Positions 45,872-58,789 of a stretch of 64,000 nt of DNA are shown here, piece after piece. The stretch's first letter is position 1. Each line of letters opens with the position of its first letter. Below the pieces are notes generated by a model that saw only the letters and a program-made list of their open reading frames with translations, had not been told where the DNA came from and ran no database searches. This DNA is from Botryosphaeria dothidea (Eukaryota > Ascomycota > Dothideomycetes > Botryosphaeriales > Botryosphaeriaceae): the NCBI GenBank assembly GCA_011503125.2, contig WWBZ02000012.1, forward strand, positions 186,001 to 250,000, in the 5' to 3' direction. A program made the position numbers and the translations under genes.

Positions 45872-48800
45872 CTTTAACTACTATTCTTATAAGGAGAGGA
45901 ACCTTTTTAGAAACGAGTTTATTAGGTTAAGTATTACCCCGCCTAACGCGTTTAGAGAAAGTATACGATGGCACCGGGATCTTAGATAGATGTCGACCTA
46001 ATAGAGGGTCGCGCTAAGGGTGCTTAGGGGCGTGCTCCGCCCGCGTAGTAAATAGAGCCTACTCGAGAAGAACTCTAGGCACTTATTTAGAAATAAAAAG
46101 CCTAGATCGAGCGCCTGCTAGCGCACTAGATAAAACGGAGCGCTACTAAGGTTAAAGTAGCGGTACCTAAGAAGTTCGATAGGGATAGGAAGAAGCTCTA
46201 ATTCTTCCTACTCTAGATGTAACGCTACCTCTAGTTTAACTAAGTATAATTTAATAACGACGCCGAGGAAGTACTCTTCGTATTAACCTACCTTAGAGGA
46301 ACGGCAGAGGCATAGATAGAACTATACCTTCGCGACTACCTAGCTAACGAATACTCTCTCGAGAAGAGAAGGGTAAAGACTAAGGAGATCTTCGACACCT
46401 ATACGGGATTCGTAGATAACCTTAAGGCTACTTTTAACGATCGGGACGAAGTCCGCAAAGCCTCTAACGATATTATAACCGTTAGATAAATAGGATCTAT
46501 AGCTATCTATGTAACTAAGTTTTAGTAGCTTGCAGCCTACCTCGAATAGTTAGACGAGACTTTCCGCGACCTCTTCTATAAGGGCCTAAAGGACGAAGTT
46601 AAGAAGAATATAATTACTTACGAATATCTATCTACCTTCTAGAAGATAGTAGACCTTACGTCTTAGATCGACGGTTATATATACGAATAGAAGATAGATT
46701 CTCGATAATCTAATACCTCGAAGCTACGCCGTAAAAGAATAACCCTCGAAGGCGGAGACGCTATAGCCCTCGACGCGGCTAATAGATAGGATTCTAAGAA
46801 GGGCAATAATAGTTATAATAATAAGAAGCCTAAGGGACCTAACCCGAACTAGACGGATAAGCAGAAATAGCGCTATAAGGATCGACTCTACATTACCTGC
46901 GGTAGTAATAAATACTTCTCTTCTAAGTATCCGTAGAACCCTCGTAGTAAGAAGGATAATAAGTAGACTTCGAGCGCTTAGCGTGAAGCGTCGGTTATAT
47001 CTCGCTAAGATAACTACGATACGCTATACTAGACAGCCTATTACGATAACGGCTATTAGACGTATTAAACTAGCAAGGATATCTCTAGATAGTACCCCCA
47101 CGAACCTCGAAACTTCGGTATAATAACTAGGAACGAAGAAGTTATCGAAACCGACGATATTATCGATAGTTTCCCTCTAGACGACGAACTTATTAACAGC
47201 GAAATAGGAGAACTATACGAGAGTACTAGTAAAACGTAGTTAGATAATGCACCTATACTATCGGATAAACTAGACACCCTCGTCTCGTTAGAAGTTCTCG
47301 CTAAAAGATACGGTATTAGCAACCACCTACGGGACGAATAGGGTAATCTTAGCTAAATAATCTAGATTCCGTATTAGAAAGGTATCGCGCTTACGGTTAT
47401 TTAGGGATAGCGTTAGAATACTCTTTAGGAAACCCGAATTAAATAAGACGGGAAAAAGTACGAACTTCCGGTAACTAAAGAAACGATACTCGTCGAACGC
47501 TACTACTAAGGAACCTTAGCACGCGAGCAAGTAGACTACGACTCCCTCCGGGAACTAGTACGGATCCTCTACTAGTACGGCACGGCAACGATCTAGTATC
47601 GTACACTCTAGTAGATTCCGGATAAGAAGCTTAATCGACTAACCTTTAGATATTAGGTACGAAAGAATAAAGTCTACTAGCGAAGGAAGTAGAACTCCGA
47701 TAAATAGACTAACTAGAAGTAAGTATATCTCTAAGTTAACGAATAGGAAGACTATATATATAGTAAAGTCTACGGCTACCCTATACTAAAAAACTAGACG
47801 GCCCTACGGTAATAGAACCAACCCCGGGGCTATAGTCTAGGTCCCTTTATATAGTATCGCGCATATCGGAAACGGAAACTCTTACCGGACTAAACCTATA
47901 GAAATAGTTTAAGATATAGGGAATACTCAACGGAGTACCTACTAGAATCCTAATCGATATAGGATTAAGCGGAAATTTTATCCACAACGAGCTTGTGTAG
48001 AAGATAAATATCCTATATCGTAAGAAATAGGAACCGTATCCCCTTAGTAGATTCGACGGATCCTAGATAGCCTACGGAGAAGGCTAGATAAAGATAGAAA
48101 CGGAGGAAGCAACCCTCTAGATAGGAAACTATTAAGAACGGATTTCCCTCGACGTCTAACGTATTCCTAGGCACGATATTATTCTAGGTATGCCCTAGAT
48201 CCGGATATAGAAACCTATCTTCGACTTCGGAGAAGGAGACTCTATTATCTTTCGAGAGAAGCTCGAGGATCTCCTACGAAAATAAGGATTATAGAAGAAG
48301 AATAGGTTATTAGATACCCTTCGAAAGCTTCTATCGATATTAATACGGAAAGTAGCTAGTATAAGGCCTAAATATAGCAACTATATAGGCGACTCCGATA
48401 GTAGTATAAGTTAGTACTAGGACTGCGACGTAAGTAGCGAAGCCTCCTCGGTAAAATATAGCCCTATTATAGGAATAAGCCCTACTAAGCGAAACGATAC
48501 CCCCGAATTAAGCTACGACTCTAGTAACGATAGCGTAAGACCTAGCGACGGTAGCATCGACGGTAATTTTAAGGAAAGCGTAAGATAGGACTAGGATAGT
48601 AGCGTACGAGACGCCGCCTCCTCGGTAAAATATAGCACCTTAAGCGGAGTAAGACTAACCGAGTCTAGTATTCCCGACGAATAAGTATAGTATACGTTAC
48701 GAAGGACTACGAGGAAAAGGTATAAGGCTAAGAGTAAAGCTTCGCGTAAGTAATTAGCAGCCGTAGAATCTTAAATCGACGTCTAGACGATCTTAGGAGA

Positions 48801-51597
48801 GGTATTTAAGCGTATAAGACGCCAAGGCCAGCAGGTCTGCCTTATATATATTAAACTCTTATAGGCGGTATAATAATAAGTATTAGCTAAGGCCGCACGG
48901 GAAAGGCTTAAGAATAAGGATAGTCCTACTCCTATTAGAGGAGACGATCCCGCGAGGATTAGAAGGGGATAATACGGTAGTTTGGAGATATAGAGCAATC
49001 TATACGGAGAACCTCTAATACTAGAAATAGAAATAGTACCTAGCGAGTACTAGGACTTAAAAGCCGTTTACTAAGAAAGAGGAAAAGGAGATTTACCGAA
49101 GTATTAACTATAGGACTACGAGATTCTACTTAAGCCGGGCACGAAGCTAGCTTATAAGCCTATCTACTCCTTATTAGTAAAGAAAATAGAGGCTTTAAGG
49201 AAATATATCGAGAAGAACCTCGAACGTGAATATATTCGGCCTTTAACGTCATTAGCCGGATATCTAATTCTTTTCGTCCTAAAGAAAAATAGCAAACTAC
49301 GCCTCTGTGTCGACTACCGACAACTTAACGATATTACGATTAAAAACCGCTATCCGCTCCTACGTATTAATAAGCTCTAGGATAAGTTAGGGAAAGTAAA
49401 GTACTTTACGAAGCTAGACCTCCGGGAAGAATATTATTTAGTTAGAATTAAAGAAGGGGAAGAATAGAAGATAGCCTTTAGAACGAGGCTAGGACTCTAC
49501 GAGTATACGGTTATACTATTCGGGCTTACTAACGCGCCAGTAACCTTCTAAAATCTCGTTAACGACACGCTACGCGAATACTTAGATATCTTCTACTTAG
49601 CTTACCTCGACGATATCCTTATCTTTTTAGAGACCCTCGAGGATTATAAAAAGCATATTAGAAAGGTCCTAGAAGCCCTCTAGGCAAAGAATCTATCTAT
49701 CGCACCCGAGAAATGCGAATAGTACGTTTAAAGGACGGAATTCCTAGGCTTTGTTATTACCCTAGGTCACGTCGGTATAGACGACTCGAAACTAGATTCT
49801 ATTAGAGAATAGCTAGTACCCAAGACGATTAAGGAAGTCCAGTCCTTCCTCGGATTCGCGAACTTCTATCGGAAGTTTATTTAGAACTACTCGAAGGTCA
49901 CGGAACCTTTAACGCGACTCACTCGAAAGAAGCATAGCTTTAAATAGGGAGACGATTAGCAGCAAGCCTTCGAATCGCTTAAACGCATATTTTGCGAAGC
50001 ACCGGTTCTAGGGATATATAATCCCGATAAACCCATCGAAGTAGAAACTAATGCGTTAGGATTCGCCCTCGGAGTATATCTTAGCCAGCCTAACGATTAA
50101 GGCAGATAGCACCTAATCGCGTTTTACTCTAGAAAGTTTATACCGGCAGAGCTTAACTACGATACTTACGATAAGAAGCTCTTAGCCATCGTCTTAGTAT
50201 TTAAGTAATAGAGATACTATCTTAAAGGAGCCAGCTATTAGGTAGTAGTACATTACGATTATTAAAACCTTACGCGCTTTACCACGACTAAGGAGCTAAA
50301 CCGACGGCAGGTTCGCTAGTTAGAAGAAATAGCCTCCTACGATTTTAAGATTATATATAGAAAAGGTATAGATAACGCCGCCGCTAACGCGCTTAGTAGA
50401 AGGGTAGACTATATAAAAGAACGAATCGAGCCGTATCCTATAGTATTCGCAGTGGATAGCGATAGATCGCTCACCCTTACTAGACCGTCTTTCCTAATAC
50501 TTCGTATCGAGTTAAACCTATAGTATCTAAAGATCCGAGAAGTATACGTACAGGACTCCTTCGCGTAGGAACTTTTAGCGCTTAAGGATAACCCGCGTAT
50601 TACTCGAGATAGAGAAGGAACGCTTCTCTTTAAAGGATTAATCTATATCCCGGTAAGACTGCGAGAAGTACTAGTTAAGGATATATACGAAGCACCCGCG
50701 TATAGATATTAGGGCATCGATAGGATAACCGAAAGGATTATACGAAACTTCTACTTTTTAGGGTTACGGAAGATAGTCCAGCGTATAGTCTCGTAATATA
50801 ACCTTTATATTAGAAGTAAAGCTGCGACATACGCTCCGTACGGACAACTATAACCCCTAGAAGTTCTAGAACGACTATAGCAATTAGTCACGCTAGACTT
50901 TATTACGAAGCTACTATAGTCGAGAGACTCGCTCACCGGAGTTAAGTACGACTCGATCCTAGTCTTTATCGATAGACTCACGAAGTACGCTTACTTCTTA
51001 CCCTATCTCGAGGCATCGAATGCAGAATAGTTAGCCTATACGTTCCTCCGATACATCTTTACGGATTACGGAATGCCGGAAGAACTAGTTTCGGACAGGG
51101 ACAAGCTAATACGTTCTAAATTTTGGCAAACGCTTATGCGTTAACTTGGGGCTAAGAATAAACTCTCTATAACCGTATACCCGCAAACGGACGGTTAGAT
51201 AGAACGGATAAACCGGACTCTCGAACAGTACCTCCGCTGTTTCGTCAACTACCCATAGAACGATTAGGCTACATAGCTACCTATAGTATAGTTCGCCTAT
51301 AACAGCGCTAAACAAGAGTTAACTAACGTATCCCCGTTCTTTACTAACTATAGATTCGAACTAGACGCGTATAGAGAAGCCATCCCAAGTCGAAAATTGG
51401 CCCAGTAAGGTGTTCTTAAAGCCGAACAACTAAAAGAACTATATAAAGCCATCAGTCTCGACCTCGAGCACGTACGAATTATAATGTCTAAATATTATAA
51501 CAGACGGCACTAGGCGGCACCGAACCTTAAGAGGGGGGATAAAGTATACCTCCTTACAAAAAACATTAAATCGAAGCGACCAAGCGACAAATTAGAT
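45872..51597 (+). pseudogene. Gypsy-B copy 2 gag and pol, RIP-interrupted
   Basis: In order: gag (about 46.0-47.3 kb) with a knuckle near 46890-46935 (ITCGS region). Protease reads LIDIGLSGNF near 47960, where LIDSGASGNF is expected. RT (49.1-49.75 kb) has [10 protein letters not shown] and an intact YLDDILIF near 49610. RNase H follows, and integrase (50.56-51.45 kb) has TDYGMPEELVSDRDKLIR and YPQTDG-x-IERINRTLEQ. Stops are TAG at Gln/Trp positions. The reading continues beyond the LINE at 56722. Confidence 0.9.
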
Positions 51598-51739
51598 AGA
51601 TAAATTCATTTCTTCCCGATATAGCTCCCTTACGGGTCCATGCGGGGCTGGCTATCTATAGTTATTTTACACGAGGGGGAAAACCTTTTCGCCTGGCAAA
51701 AACCCCTCCTCTCTCTCTGGGCATGCTATCCTATACTAG

Positions 51740-54700
51740 TTCTTATTTTTCCTTCTTACTAGTAGCGGCTACTATAGCAGCCCTACATTTACCTACTAGA
51801 CCTATCCCTTTAGTCCTTGTCCTCGTAGTTATCCGGATCCTGGTGGTTCTGGTGGTCCTCCTGGTTCCTCTTCCTGGTTGTCCTCCTAGATTAGTTCCCT
51901 TGCCAGGCTGAATTGCTTGAGCAGCCCTAGGCGTAAGAACCAGTCTATTGCTGCTTTGATTCCCTTCTTCGTTGAGAGGAGGGAATAGTAGTCCGTAGTC
52001 CCTGCCCTTTAGAGTATCTGTGCCCTGCCCTGTTGGAAGTAGGGGCAGAAGAGGAGGATATGCTTTGGGGTTTGTCTATGCCAGCCGCATGGACAGGCAG
52101 GGCTAGGGTGTCCTGGCACCTTGCGCCTAGAGAGGAAGTCCTCCAGTCTAATATGCTTAGTACGCAGTAGAGTGGCGAGTGTGCTCTGTGGCTTAGACAG
52201 TTCGCTGTGAATTTGTCGAATCTTTGGGTTCCACTGTGTGCTTTGGGCTACTGGCTTATCTTGCCTTCCTTGGCTGGTAAACTTTGTCCATCTCTTCTTC
52301 TACTTGTTCCTATATGCTATGCGTAGTCTTGTTCGCTCCGGAAGACTCTGGTAGGTAGGGGGGCAGTAGTTAAGGAGGGCTGTTGCTCTTTCTCTAAGCA
52401 GAGTTCTTCTGGCTGGGCCGGCTGTGCCTCTGGTGCCTAGTGTGGCCCGGGCTATCTCTTTAATGCTCTGGCAAGTGTCCTCTACCACCATTGCCACTGG
52501 GCCATCCCTAGATCTAATAGTCTGGGCTAGCGCTAGTTCGTCTAGGTAGAGTGAGAGTGGGGAAATCCCCGTCTCGTGCTCTAAAGTTTGTGTGCTGGTT
52601 GACTTGTATGCCCCTGAGATGGTGCGTAGGCACTGGTTTTGGATCTTCTGCAGTGGCTGGGTGGCTGTCTTTCTTCACCCTGGGGTTCCCTCTGGGACGT
52701 GCTATACCCTACAGCCGTAGGTTATGACTAGTCTTACCATAGCCATATAGATATGGCGGGCTTTAGTAAATAAAGCTCCCTAGGTGGATACTGCGAGTCT
52801 AGAGAGAGATGTGTACTATTTAATTGCCTTGGCTCCTATTTCCCTGATGTGGGGTCCCCATCTAAGCTTATTGTCTACGTGGACTCCTAGAATCTTGATT
52901 GTAGGCTCTGGGCATCCAGCAAATCCAGGGATACGGATCTCTGCTGCCATATTAAATCTTCTTGGTTTTCTTGTAAAATGAATGAGGTGATACTTGTTAG
53001 GCGAGAAAGCTGACCCGTGGGTAGCTGCCTAGCGCTCGCAAATTTAATGTACGCCCTCTAGTGTCCTACAGTTTTGTTCTGTAGATCTACTAAAGGTTAG
53101 AATATTAGTATTATCGACGAATCTAAGGGGGAAGGTATTGCCCCTGCGTAGCTGTGTAAGTAGGTTAGAGGCAAAGAATAGGTAGAGGATCGGAGATAGT
53201 GAGGATCCCTGGGGAATCCCGGTTAAGGTCTGGATTGGTGGACTGGTAAAGTCTCCGAAGGATAGCTGAGTGGTACGGTCCTGTAGAAAGGATCGAGTAA
53301 ATCTTTCTACCCATTCTGGGAGTTTTGCCATCCTTATATTGTAGAGAAGCCTTCTATAAGATACGTGGTTATATGCTCCCGAGATATCTAGGCTAAGGAC
53401 TGAAGCCACCAGCCCTGGATCTTGTGCCTAGACAGTATGGATCTGTTCTGTGAGCAGGTCGAGAGCTGCTACTGCGGACCTGTTTCTCCTAGCTCCCATC
53501 TATGTATTAGGAAGCAGGCCGTATACTTCAGTAGCCTGGGAGATTCTATCTGCTATAATCCTCTCAAGTAGCTTCCCTAGCGTATTAAGTAGGGCAATCG
53601 GCCTAAATAATTTGGCTTTGGTATAGTTATCCCTCTGTGGTTTCCTTAGGACTACGGTAATGGAGCTTTTGAACTGCCTAGGGTGGTATGCAAGTGCGAG
53701 GCATCCCTGGAAGAGCCTAGTGAGTGGTCCGCTTAGTGTCTGAGCGCACTGCTTTAGGAACCTATTGATAATCTTATCTAGGCCTGGTGCCTTATCTGGG
53801 GGGAGCTTCTTAATGGTATGGAGGACCTGCTCTTCAGTAAGGTCTTGAGGGATCTCCACTGGCTCTGGGTATATACACCCATCTAGATCTGAGAGGTCGG
53901 TGGCCCTGGGAGGGGGGAAGAACTGGTTGGTAAGGATTTCTGCCTTGGCCGGATTGTCGTAGCGCAGTTGTCCATCTGCTCCCTGGAGGGGTGGGAACTG
54001 AGGTGGGGCTGGAGGCTCTAGTGCCCTTGTTCTTGCCCACTTTGAGAGCTTCCAGAGTGCAGATGGGTCTGAGGTGATCTCAGCTACTGTTCTGCGCCAT
54101 ACTTTTGTTCTATCCCTTCTGATCTGCCTCTTCTTGCTATTAGCAATAGTTTGGTATACCACCCAGTCCTCCTCCCTCCCTGTGGCTGTCCATTTCCTTC
54201 TAGCTGCTCTCGCCTAGTGCACTAGGTCCGAACACTCCTTTGTCCATTGTATAGAGGCCCAGGGCGAGGGTCTCGCCACTGGGATGGTTTCCTGGATTGT
54301 TCTTTGGATGACCTCCTAGAGTAGTTCTGTAAAGTGGTCTAGGTCTGCTTTCGTATTAAGAGGGGCTGCTCTAAGGTATTCGAGCTTTGTTTGGAGCACC
54401 TGATTGGTTCTATTCCAGTCTGCTTTTTTCTACTGGGGCCTTGGAGGACGTGGTTCTGTAGGGGTAGGGGAGATATTAAGCATGGTGAGGATAGGTAGGT
54501 GGTCTGAGGAGGATTCGAGCTCCTGACTAACTCTATAGCTAAGGATCCTCTTCTCTAGCCACCGTGTGGTAAAGATAAGGTCTAGGGTACTCTCGCTACT
54601 ACCCTCTCTCCTAGTAATAGTACCTCTTAGAAGGGCTAGGTTAAGGCTAGCTGTCGTAGCTATTTTAATAAGGTCGTCTGCAAGAGTATGGTGTGTAGGG

Positions 54701-55164
54701 GAGGTAATGCCTTCCTAGGTAGGATGGTGAAGGTTAAAGTCTCCTAGTAGGACATGCTCCCCTAGTTTTCTAAGGGCTTCTGGGAGAAGCGCTAAGGTTT
54801 CTAGAGCCGTACTAGTGTGGGAGGCTGGTGGGGGGTTATAGTAGTTATGGATGTGGATTGTATGTGTCCTAGTAATGAGGGATAGTGTGATGAGATCTGG
54901 TGAATGGACTGTTGCTTGCCAGGAGTCGGGGCTAATGGCCTTGCTTATAAAGAAGCAGGTTCTTGCCACTCCCTCCTGGGGAAAAACTGTGTGGTAGGCA
55001 GGGTGTCTTGCTGTTGTCTTGACCCTCGGGTTCCTCCAAGGTTCCTGGATGGCCAGGATATAGTGGATCTTTGGGTCCACTTCCTTAAAGAGCGGGAGCA
55101 TTACCCTATCCTTACTCTTGTGGACGTTATACTGTACGATGGAGAGAGAGCCTATGTCTAACAT
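51740..55164 (-). pseudogene. LINE ORF2: endonuclease, reverse transcriptase, C-terminal Cys/His domain
   Basis: Starts at the Met at 55164 with an APE-type endonuclease (SIVQYNVHKSK, AIQEPWRNP, GDFNLHHPT). RT follows from about 54160 (LPPDKAPGLDKI, FRPIALLNTLGK, LSLDISGAYNHVSYRR, GIPQGSSLSPILY). The RT catalytic motif reads FVDNTN instead of FVDDTN (about 53115), a TG-to-TA change, so the enzyme should be dead. The C-terminus near 52030-52130 has CPCGWH-x6-H-x4-C. TAG stops occur, for example after GDFNLHHPT and in the RT linker. Confidence 0.9.
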
Positions 55165-55189
55165 TGACTTCCTTCTATCTCTAGGTCCG

Positions 55190-56606
55190 GCTGCGAGGGG
55201 GCTAGTGGTGTGGGCTGTGAGGAGGGAGTTCCCGCGGGCTCCTCTAAGGCGTGTTGTGAGCTGTTAAGTCCAGTGAACCTTATTTAGTTAGGAGGCGGGG
55301 GGCGGCTTAAGTCTCTTGGCCTGCCTGGTCCCCTCTTGACCGGCTCCTCCTCCCTGATCCTCTTCCTTGGTCCGACCGTCAGCCAGTTAGTTTGGGGCTG
55401 TGTCTTGGTTATCAGGGGTCCTTCCCGGTGCCTTTCTGGTGCTGCTAGGCGGGCCTGGGCGGCCTTGGCATGGCAGGCTCTGCGTGTTGGGCAGACGTTG
55501 CTCTAGGCTGTGTGCCTTTGGGAGCAGTTTGCGCACTGCGTGCTTTCCTTAGGGCAGTCCCTAGTATTATGTGCCTTGCCGCACTGTCCACACTTTTCCT
55601 CCTTTTTATAGTGGTTGGTAATATGACCGTAGGCCTGGCACTTAAAACACTGGGTTACTATAAAGGCTGTATTATAGTACTGCGCTATATGGATAGCAAA
55701 GTTAATAACAAGCCCCTTATTAATAATCTGGTTGGCGGTTTCGGGGTTTGTAGTACTGAGGATGATGGCTGAGTGAGTTTTCCCCTCTGGGAGCTTCCTC
55801 TTTAGCCAGGCCAGCTTGCTGATACGTAGTCCTGGGTGTAGAGATAGGTTCTGCTTCTGGATGGTTTGGATGGCTTGGGGGTCTGTGGTATCGATTCCTT
55901 CTCGAGGGACGTTGTGTACTAGCACTGAGTATAGCTGCTGGTTAGGCCTGACTTCTTTTCCCAGTCCTGTAGTCTATTCCTAGTCCTGGAGAAGGGCTGT
56001 TCTGGTTGCTTCATCCGGTATAAAGATCCTAACGTCTCTACTGGGGAGCTTCTTGGCAGCAAGTACTTTCTTGCACGCCCAGCTTTTTCCTGCCTGGATC
56101 TTTCTGATGATTGCCTCATTTGAGAGCTTGGCTATTTCTTGTCTGTTTGCTATCTCTAGGAAGTGGAGGGTAAGTTCAGTGGTGGCTGGGGGGGTAGGGG
56201 GCTTCGAGGCTGCTTGGGCTGCAATTTGTGCCCAGCTGCGAGTGTTGGGTGTGGGTGTAGAGGTAGCCTGGATACGGTTGACTGTCTTTTGGACCTGTTA
56301 GACCTCTTTGAGGATGTCCTTAAGGCCTGGCTCCTTGGTGGCTGCCTCCTGGCAGATAGTAATATGATCCTGGAAGATTGTCTTGGCAATGTCGAGAAAA
56401 TTTTTCACCTGGCTAGAGAGGACTGAAGGGAGGCTAGCGGATGTTTGTAGGGCTTGGAGGAGGGTGTCTGCTGTTTTTGAGGCTCTCTTAACGTATTCTA
56501 CGCTGTACTGGGTGCTCTGCGGTTTCTTGGGGGTGTATTGGGGCTGGGTAGGGGTAGTTACTGGGGGAGGCTGTTCGCCTCTTCCTGTGTCCTCTACATT
56601 AACCAC
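55190..56606 (-). pseudogene. LINE ORF1, nucleic-acid-binding protein
   Basis: A Pro/Gln-rich N-terminus and a predicted helical segment (56606-56298) are followed, after a few TAG stops, by a segment with three CCHC-type knuckles. These are CFKCQAYGH-x3-H-Y (the last Cys now Tyr), CGQCGKAHNTRDC and CANCSQRH (about 55650-55510). This is the usual ORF1 layout of Tad-like LINEs, which bind element RNA. It is broken by a small number of RIP-type stops. Confidence 0.85.
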
Positions 56607-56739
56607 TTCGCGGCTGCAGTTGTCTTAAGTACTATTTTAGGACTCGCGAAGCCTAGGATAGTCCCTAGGGCCCTCTCCCGGCGCCGTAGCTTGGGGTCGA
56701 TTTTTTAGTGTGGTCATGTTTCCAAGCGACAAATTAGAT

Positions 56740-57137
56740 TTTAAGAAAACCGGTCCATTCGAAATTTTAGAAAAACTCGGAAACGTTACGTATCGACTCA
56801 AATTGCTAACAACGATACGGATAAATTCCACCTTTTACGTAGTATTACTCGAGCCAGCACTAGAAAACGCTATAATTCTAGAAACTCTAGAAGAGATAAT
56901 CCTAGAAAACCTAGATGCCGAAGAAGACGAATACCTAGTCGAGAAGATCTTAGACTATAAAAGATTCGGATATTAGCTTAAATATCTTATTAAATAGGAA
57001 GGATACGGAAATAAGGATAACTAATAGGTACCTAAGGACGATATATATCTAGATCTCGTTACAGAATTCCACCGTTAAAATCCTAACCTCCCACGGAAAC
57101 GAGGCCGTCCCCGAACGAGAACGGCGGGAGACCCTTA
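56740..57137 (+). pseudogene. Gypsy-B copy 2 pol C-terminus with chromodomain
   Basis: Continues the integrase: FKKTGPFEILEKLGNVTYRLKL, then a chromodomain EDEYLVEKILDYKRFGY...LIK-stop-EGYG, EFHR-stop-NP and a basic tail RKRGRPRTR. TAG codons interrupt it at former Gln/Trp positions. The sense frame ends near 57137 and overlaps the tail of the antisense gene. Confidence 0.88.
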
Positions 57138-58010
57138 AGATAGGGAGATAAACGGGTAGAATTTATAGGCTTAGGAGAGTATAGAGACTTCGTACTAGCT
57201 ATAGGCTCGCCGGCAGACTCGGCAGACTTAGCCACATACGGCGTAGCAAGACCTACCGTCTCGTAACGTGGCCGTTTTAACGCGGACGGACCCTTAGAAT
57301 TCTTAGGGTTAGAAGCGTACCCCTTATCCTCGGCTAGCGCAGCTAGCAACTCCTCCGCTTCCCGACGATTATACTTATCTAACGCGGCTAAACTACTAGA
57401 CTTAGCAAGAAGAGCCTTATAACTACGCTCCTCTAATAAACGCTAGTTAGCCCGTAACCGTTTTAAACGAGCAATAATAGTCCCTAGCTCTTTCTCCTAG
57501 CATCGCAGGACCTCCTTATAACGACGATATATCTCCTCTTACTCCCGCTATAAGCGCACTCGCTCTTCCTCCTAAATAGCACGGAGCCTATTAAGATTAG
57601 CTAGAGAAGCTAGAAACTTCTCTTAAGCCTCGGCCTCCTTAGCCTTTAACTTCTCCTACTCGCGGCGAAGACTTAAGGCTAGAAAACGTAAGTAAGCATC
57701 CCGGACAGAAGAAAGACCACCTACCTCTAGAAAGCGACATCTTCTTCGCATTACATATCGTAGTACCCTTCGTAATATAAGCACTATAACGATCGTGTTT
57801 CGGAGCAACCTTACACGGCCTACCGTTTAGTTTACAATTAAAGCAGGGACGAATCGCGGGAAAGAAAATAGACTCCACGAGGGCCGCTAAACGACGTCGT
57901 TCCTTCGTAGTATCCCGCTTACGTTTAGATATAATAGACTTACGGAGAGAAAGTAAGCTAGGAAGAACCCATAAGGAAATAGGCAATACGGAAGAATCTT
58001 CGGGCCGAAG
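57083..58010 (-). pseudogene. Antisense gene in Gypsy-B 3' region (copy 2): Cys cluster plus coiled coil
   Basis: On the strand opposite to gag-pol, between the chromodomain and polypurine tract. From about 58000: a basic segment (RKSIISKRKRDTTKERRRLAAL), then FNCKLNGRPCKVAPKHDR and TTIC. Aligned with copy 3, the cysteine spacing is C-x2-C-x6-C-x8-C-x2-C-x7-C, that of a Zn2Cys6 cluster; here the 4th and 5th Cys are Tyr (TGC to TAC). A long Glu/Lys/Arg/Leu coiled coil follows (about 57640-57340, with TAG stops), then an 88-codon open tail ending at 57083. It resembles fungal hypothetical proteins found beside retrotransposons. Function is unknown. Confidence 0.7.
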
Positions 58011-58031
58011 ATCCTTAAAGGGGGGAGATAG

Positions 58032-58510
58032 TATTACGGCGTAGCCTCTATAGGTTAAGGAAGTTAGGAATTAGCCCCGCCGGAATAATAGAAGTCGGGG
58101 TTATAAAGATCCGAGGTCACGTAACCTCGCGCTTAACTAGACCCACCCGCTTAGATTACCAAGGCTGCCTAAGCGGGCCCTACCTACTAAGCCATCCTAC
58201 TTAGTTATAATAGCTCGCTTAGAAGACTACGCGCTATTAAGCGCAACCCGCCTATTAAGTATATAGATTATATAGAACTCTCCTACGTATATATAAACTA
58301 TACTCCTTAGATAGCTTTAACCTTCGTAGTTAACTTTATAATAGAATTTAGACTCTATTAGTAACAAGGCCTTCGCACGTAGTGCTTAGTCTTTAGTCGT
58401 CTACTCGTTTCTCGCGTACCTCTTCTTATACCTACTTAAGGAAAACCCCTCGATAGGTTTCTACCCTCTTTAGTATTTAGATCCTTAGAGGTAGAGGCCC
58501 GCTCGTTATA
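58032..58510 (+). repeat. Gypsy-B copy 2 3' LTR
   Basis: 479 bp, preceded by the purine tract AAAGGGGGGAGATAG (58017-58031) and followed by GTAGG. It is nearly identical to the 5' LTR at 45393. Confidence 0.93.
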
Positions 58511-58515
58511 GTAGG

Positions 58516-58762
58516 AGAGTATCTATAATTTATATACTTAGTTAGCGGGTTACGCTTAACTACTATTCTTTCTAAGTCTAGTAGAGTATCTAAGCGGGAA
58601 GCGCTTAGATAGCTTACTCGCTTATTTATCTTAGCGAATAAGCGGGTAGGTCCAACTAATCGCGGAGGTTACGTAACCTCGGACCCTTAGGGTCCCGACT
58701 TCTATCGTTCCTAGCGGGGCTAATCTCTAACTTCCTTAACCTATAGAGGCTATACCGTAATA
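58516..58762 (-). repeat. Gypsy-B copy 3 3' LTR, 5' portion
   Basis: Reverse complement of the first ~247 bp of the LTR; the remainder is at 45164-45392. It forms an inverted repeat with 58032-58279 and carries its own RIP changes. Confidence 0.88.
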
Positions 58763-58789
58763 CTATCTTCCCCCCTTAAGGATCTTCGG

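Larger units (their letters stand above)
51598..56721 (-). mobile_element. Full-length Tad-like LINE, lightly RIPed
   Basis: A 5.12 kb non-LTR element in the integrase/chromodomain linker of Gypsy-B copy 2, flanked by an 18 bp duplication (CCAAGCGACAAATTAGAT at 51580-51597 and 56722-56739). The 5' end is at 56721; the 3' end has short TATC units and no poly(A). It carries ORF1 with zinc knuckles, and ORF2 with endonuclease, RT and a Cys/His C-terminus. It shows limited RIP. Confidence 0.94.
45393..58510 (+). mobile_element. Gypsy-B copy 2, full-length, with an internal LINE
   Basis: Two 479 bp LTRs (45393-45871 and 58032-58510) with a perfect TSD GTAGG (45388-45392 and 58511-58515). Removing the LINE (51598-56721) and one TSD copy leaves an element of about 7.98 kb. 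It is less RIPed than copies 1 and 3, and many CA and TG remain. Confidence 0.94.

Noticed and set aside
47065..48998. Minus-strand ORFs of 61-85 codons
   Set aside because: Shadows of RIPed Gypsy-B gag/pol; their Ser/Leu/Ile-rich composition reflects TA-rich sequence.
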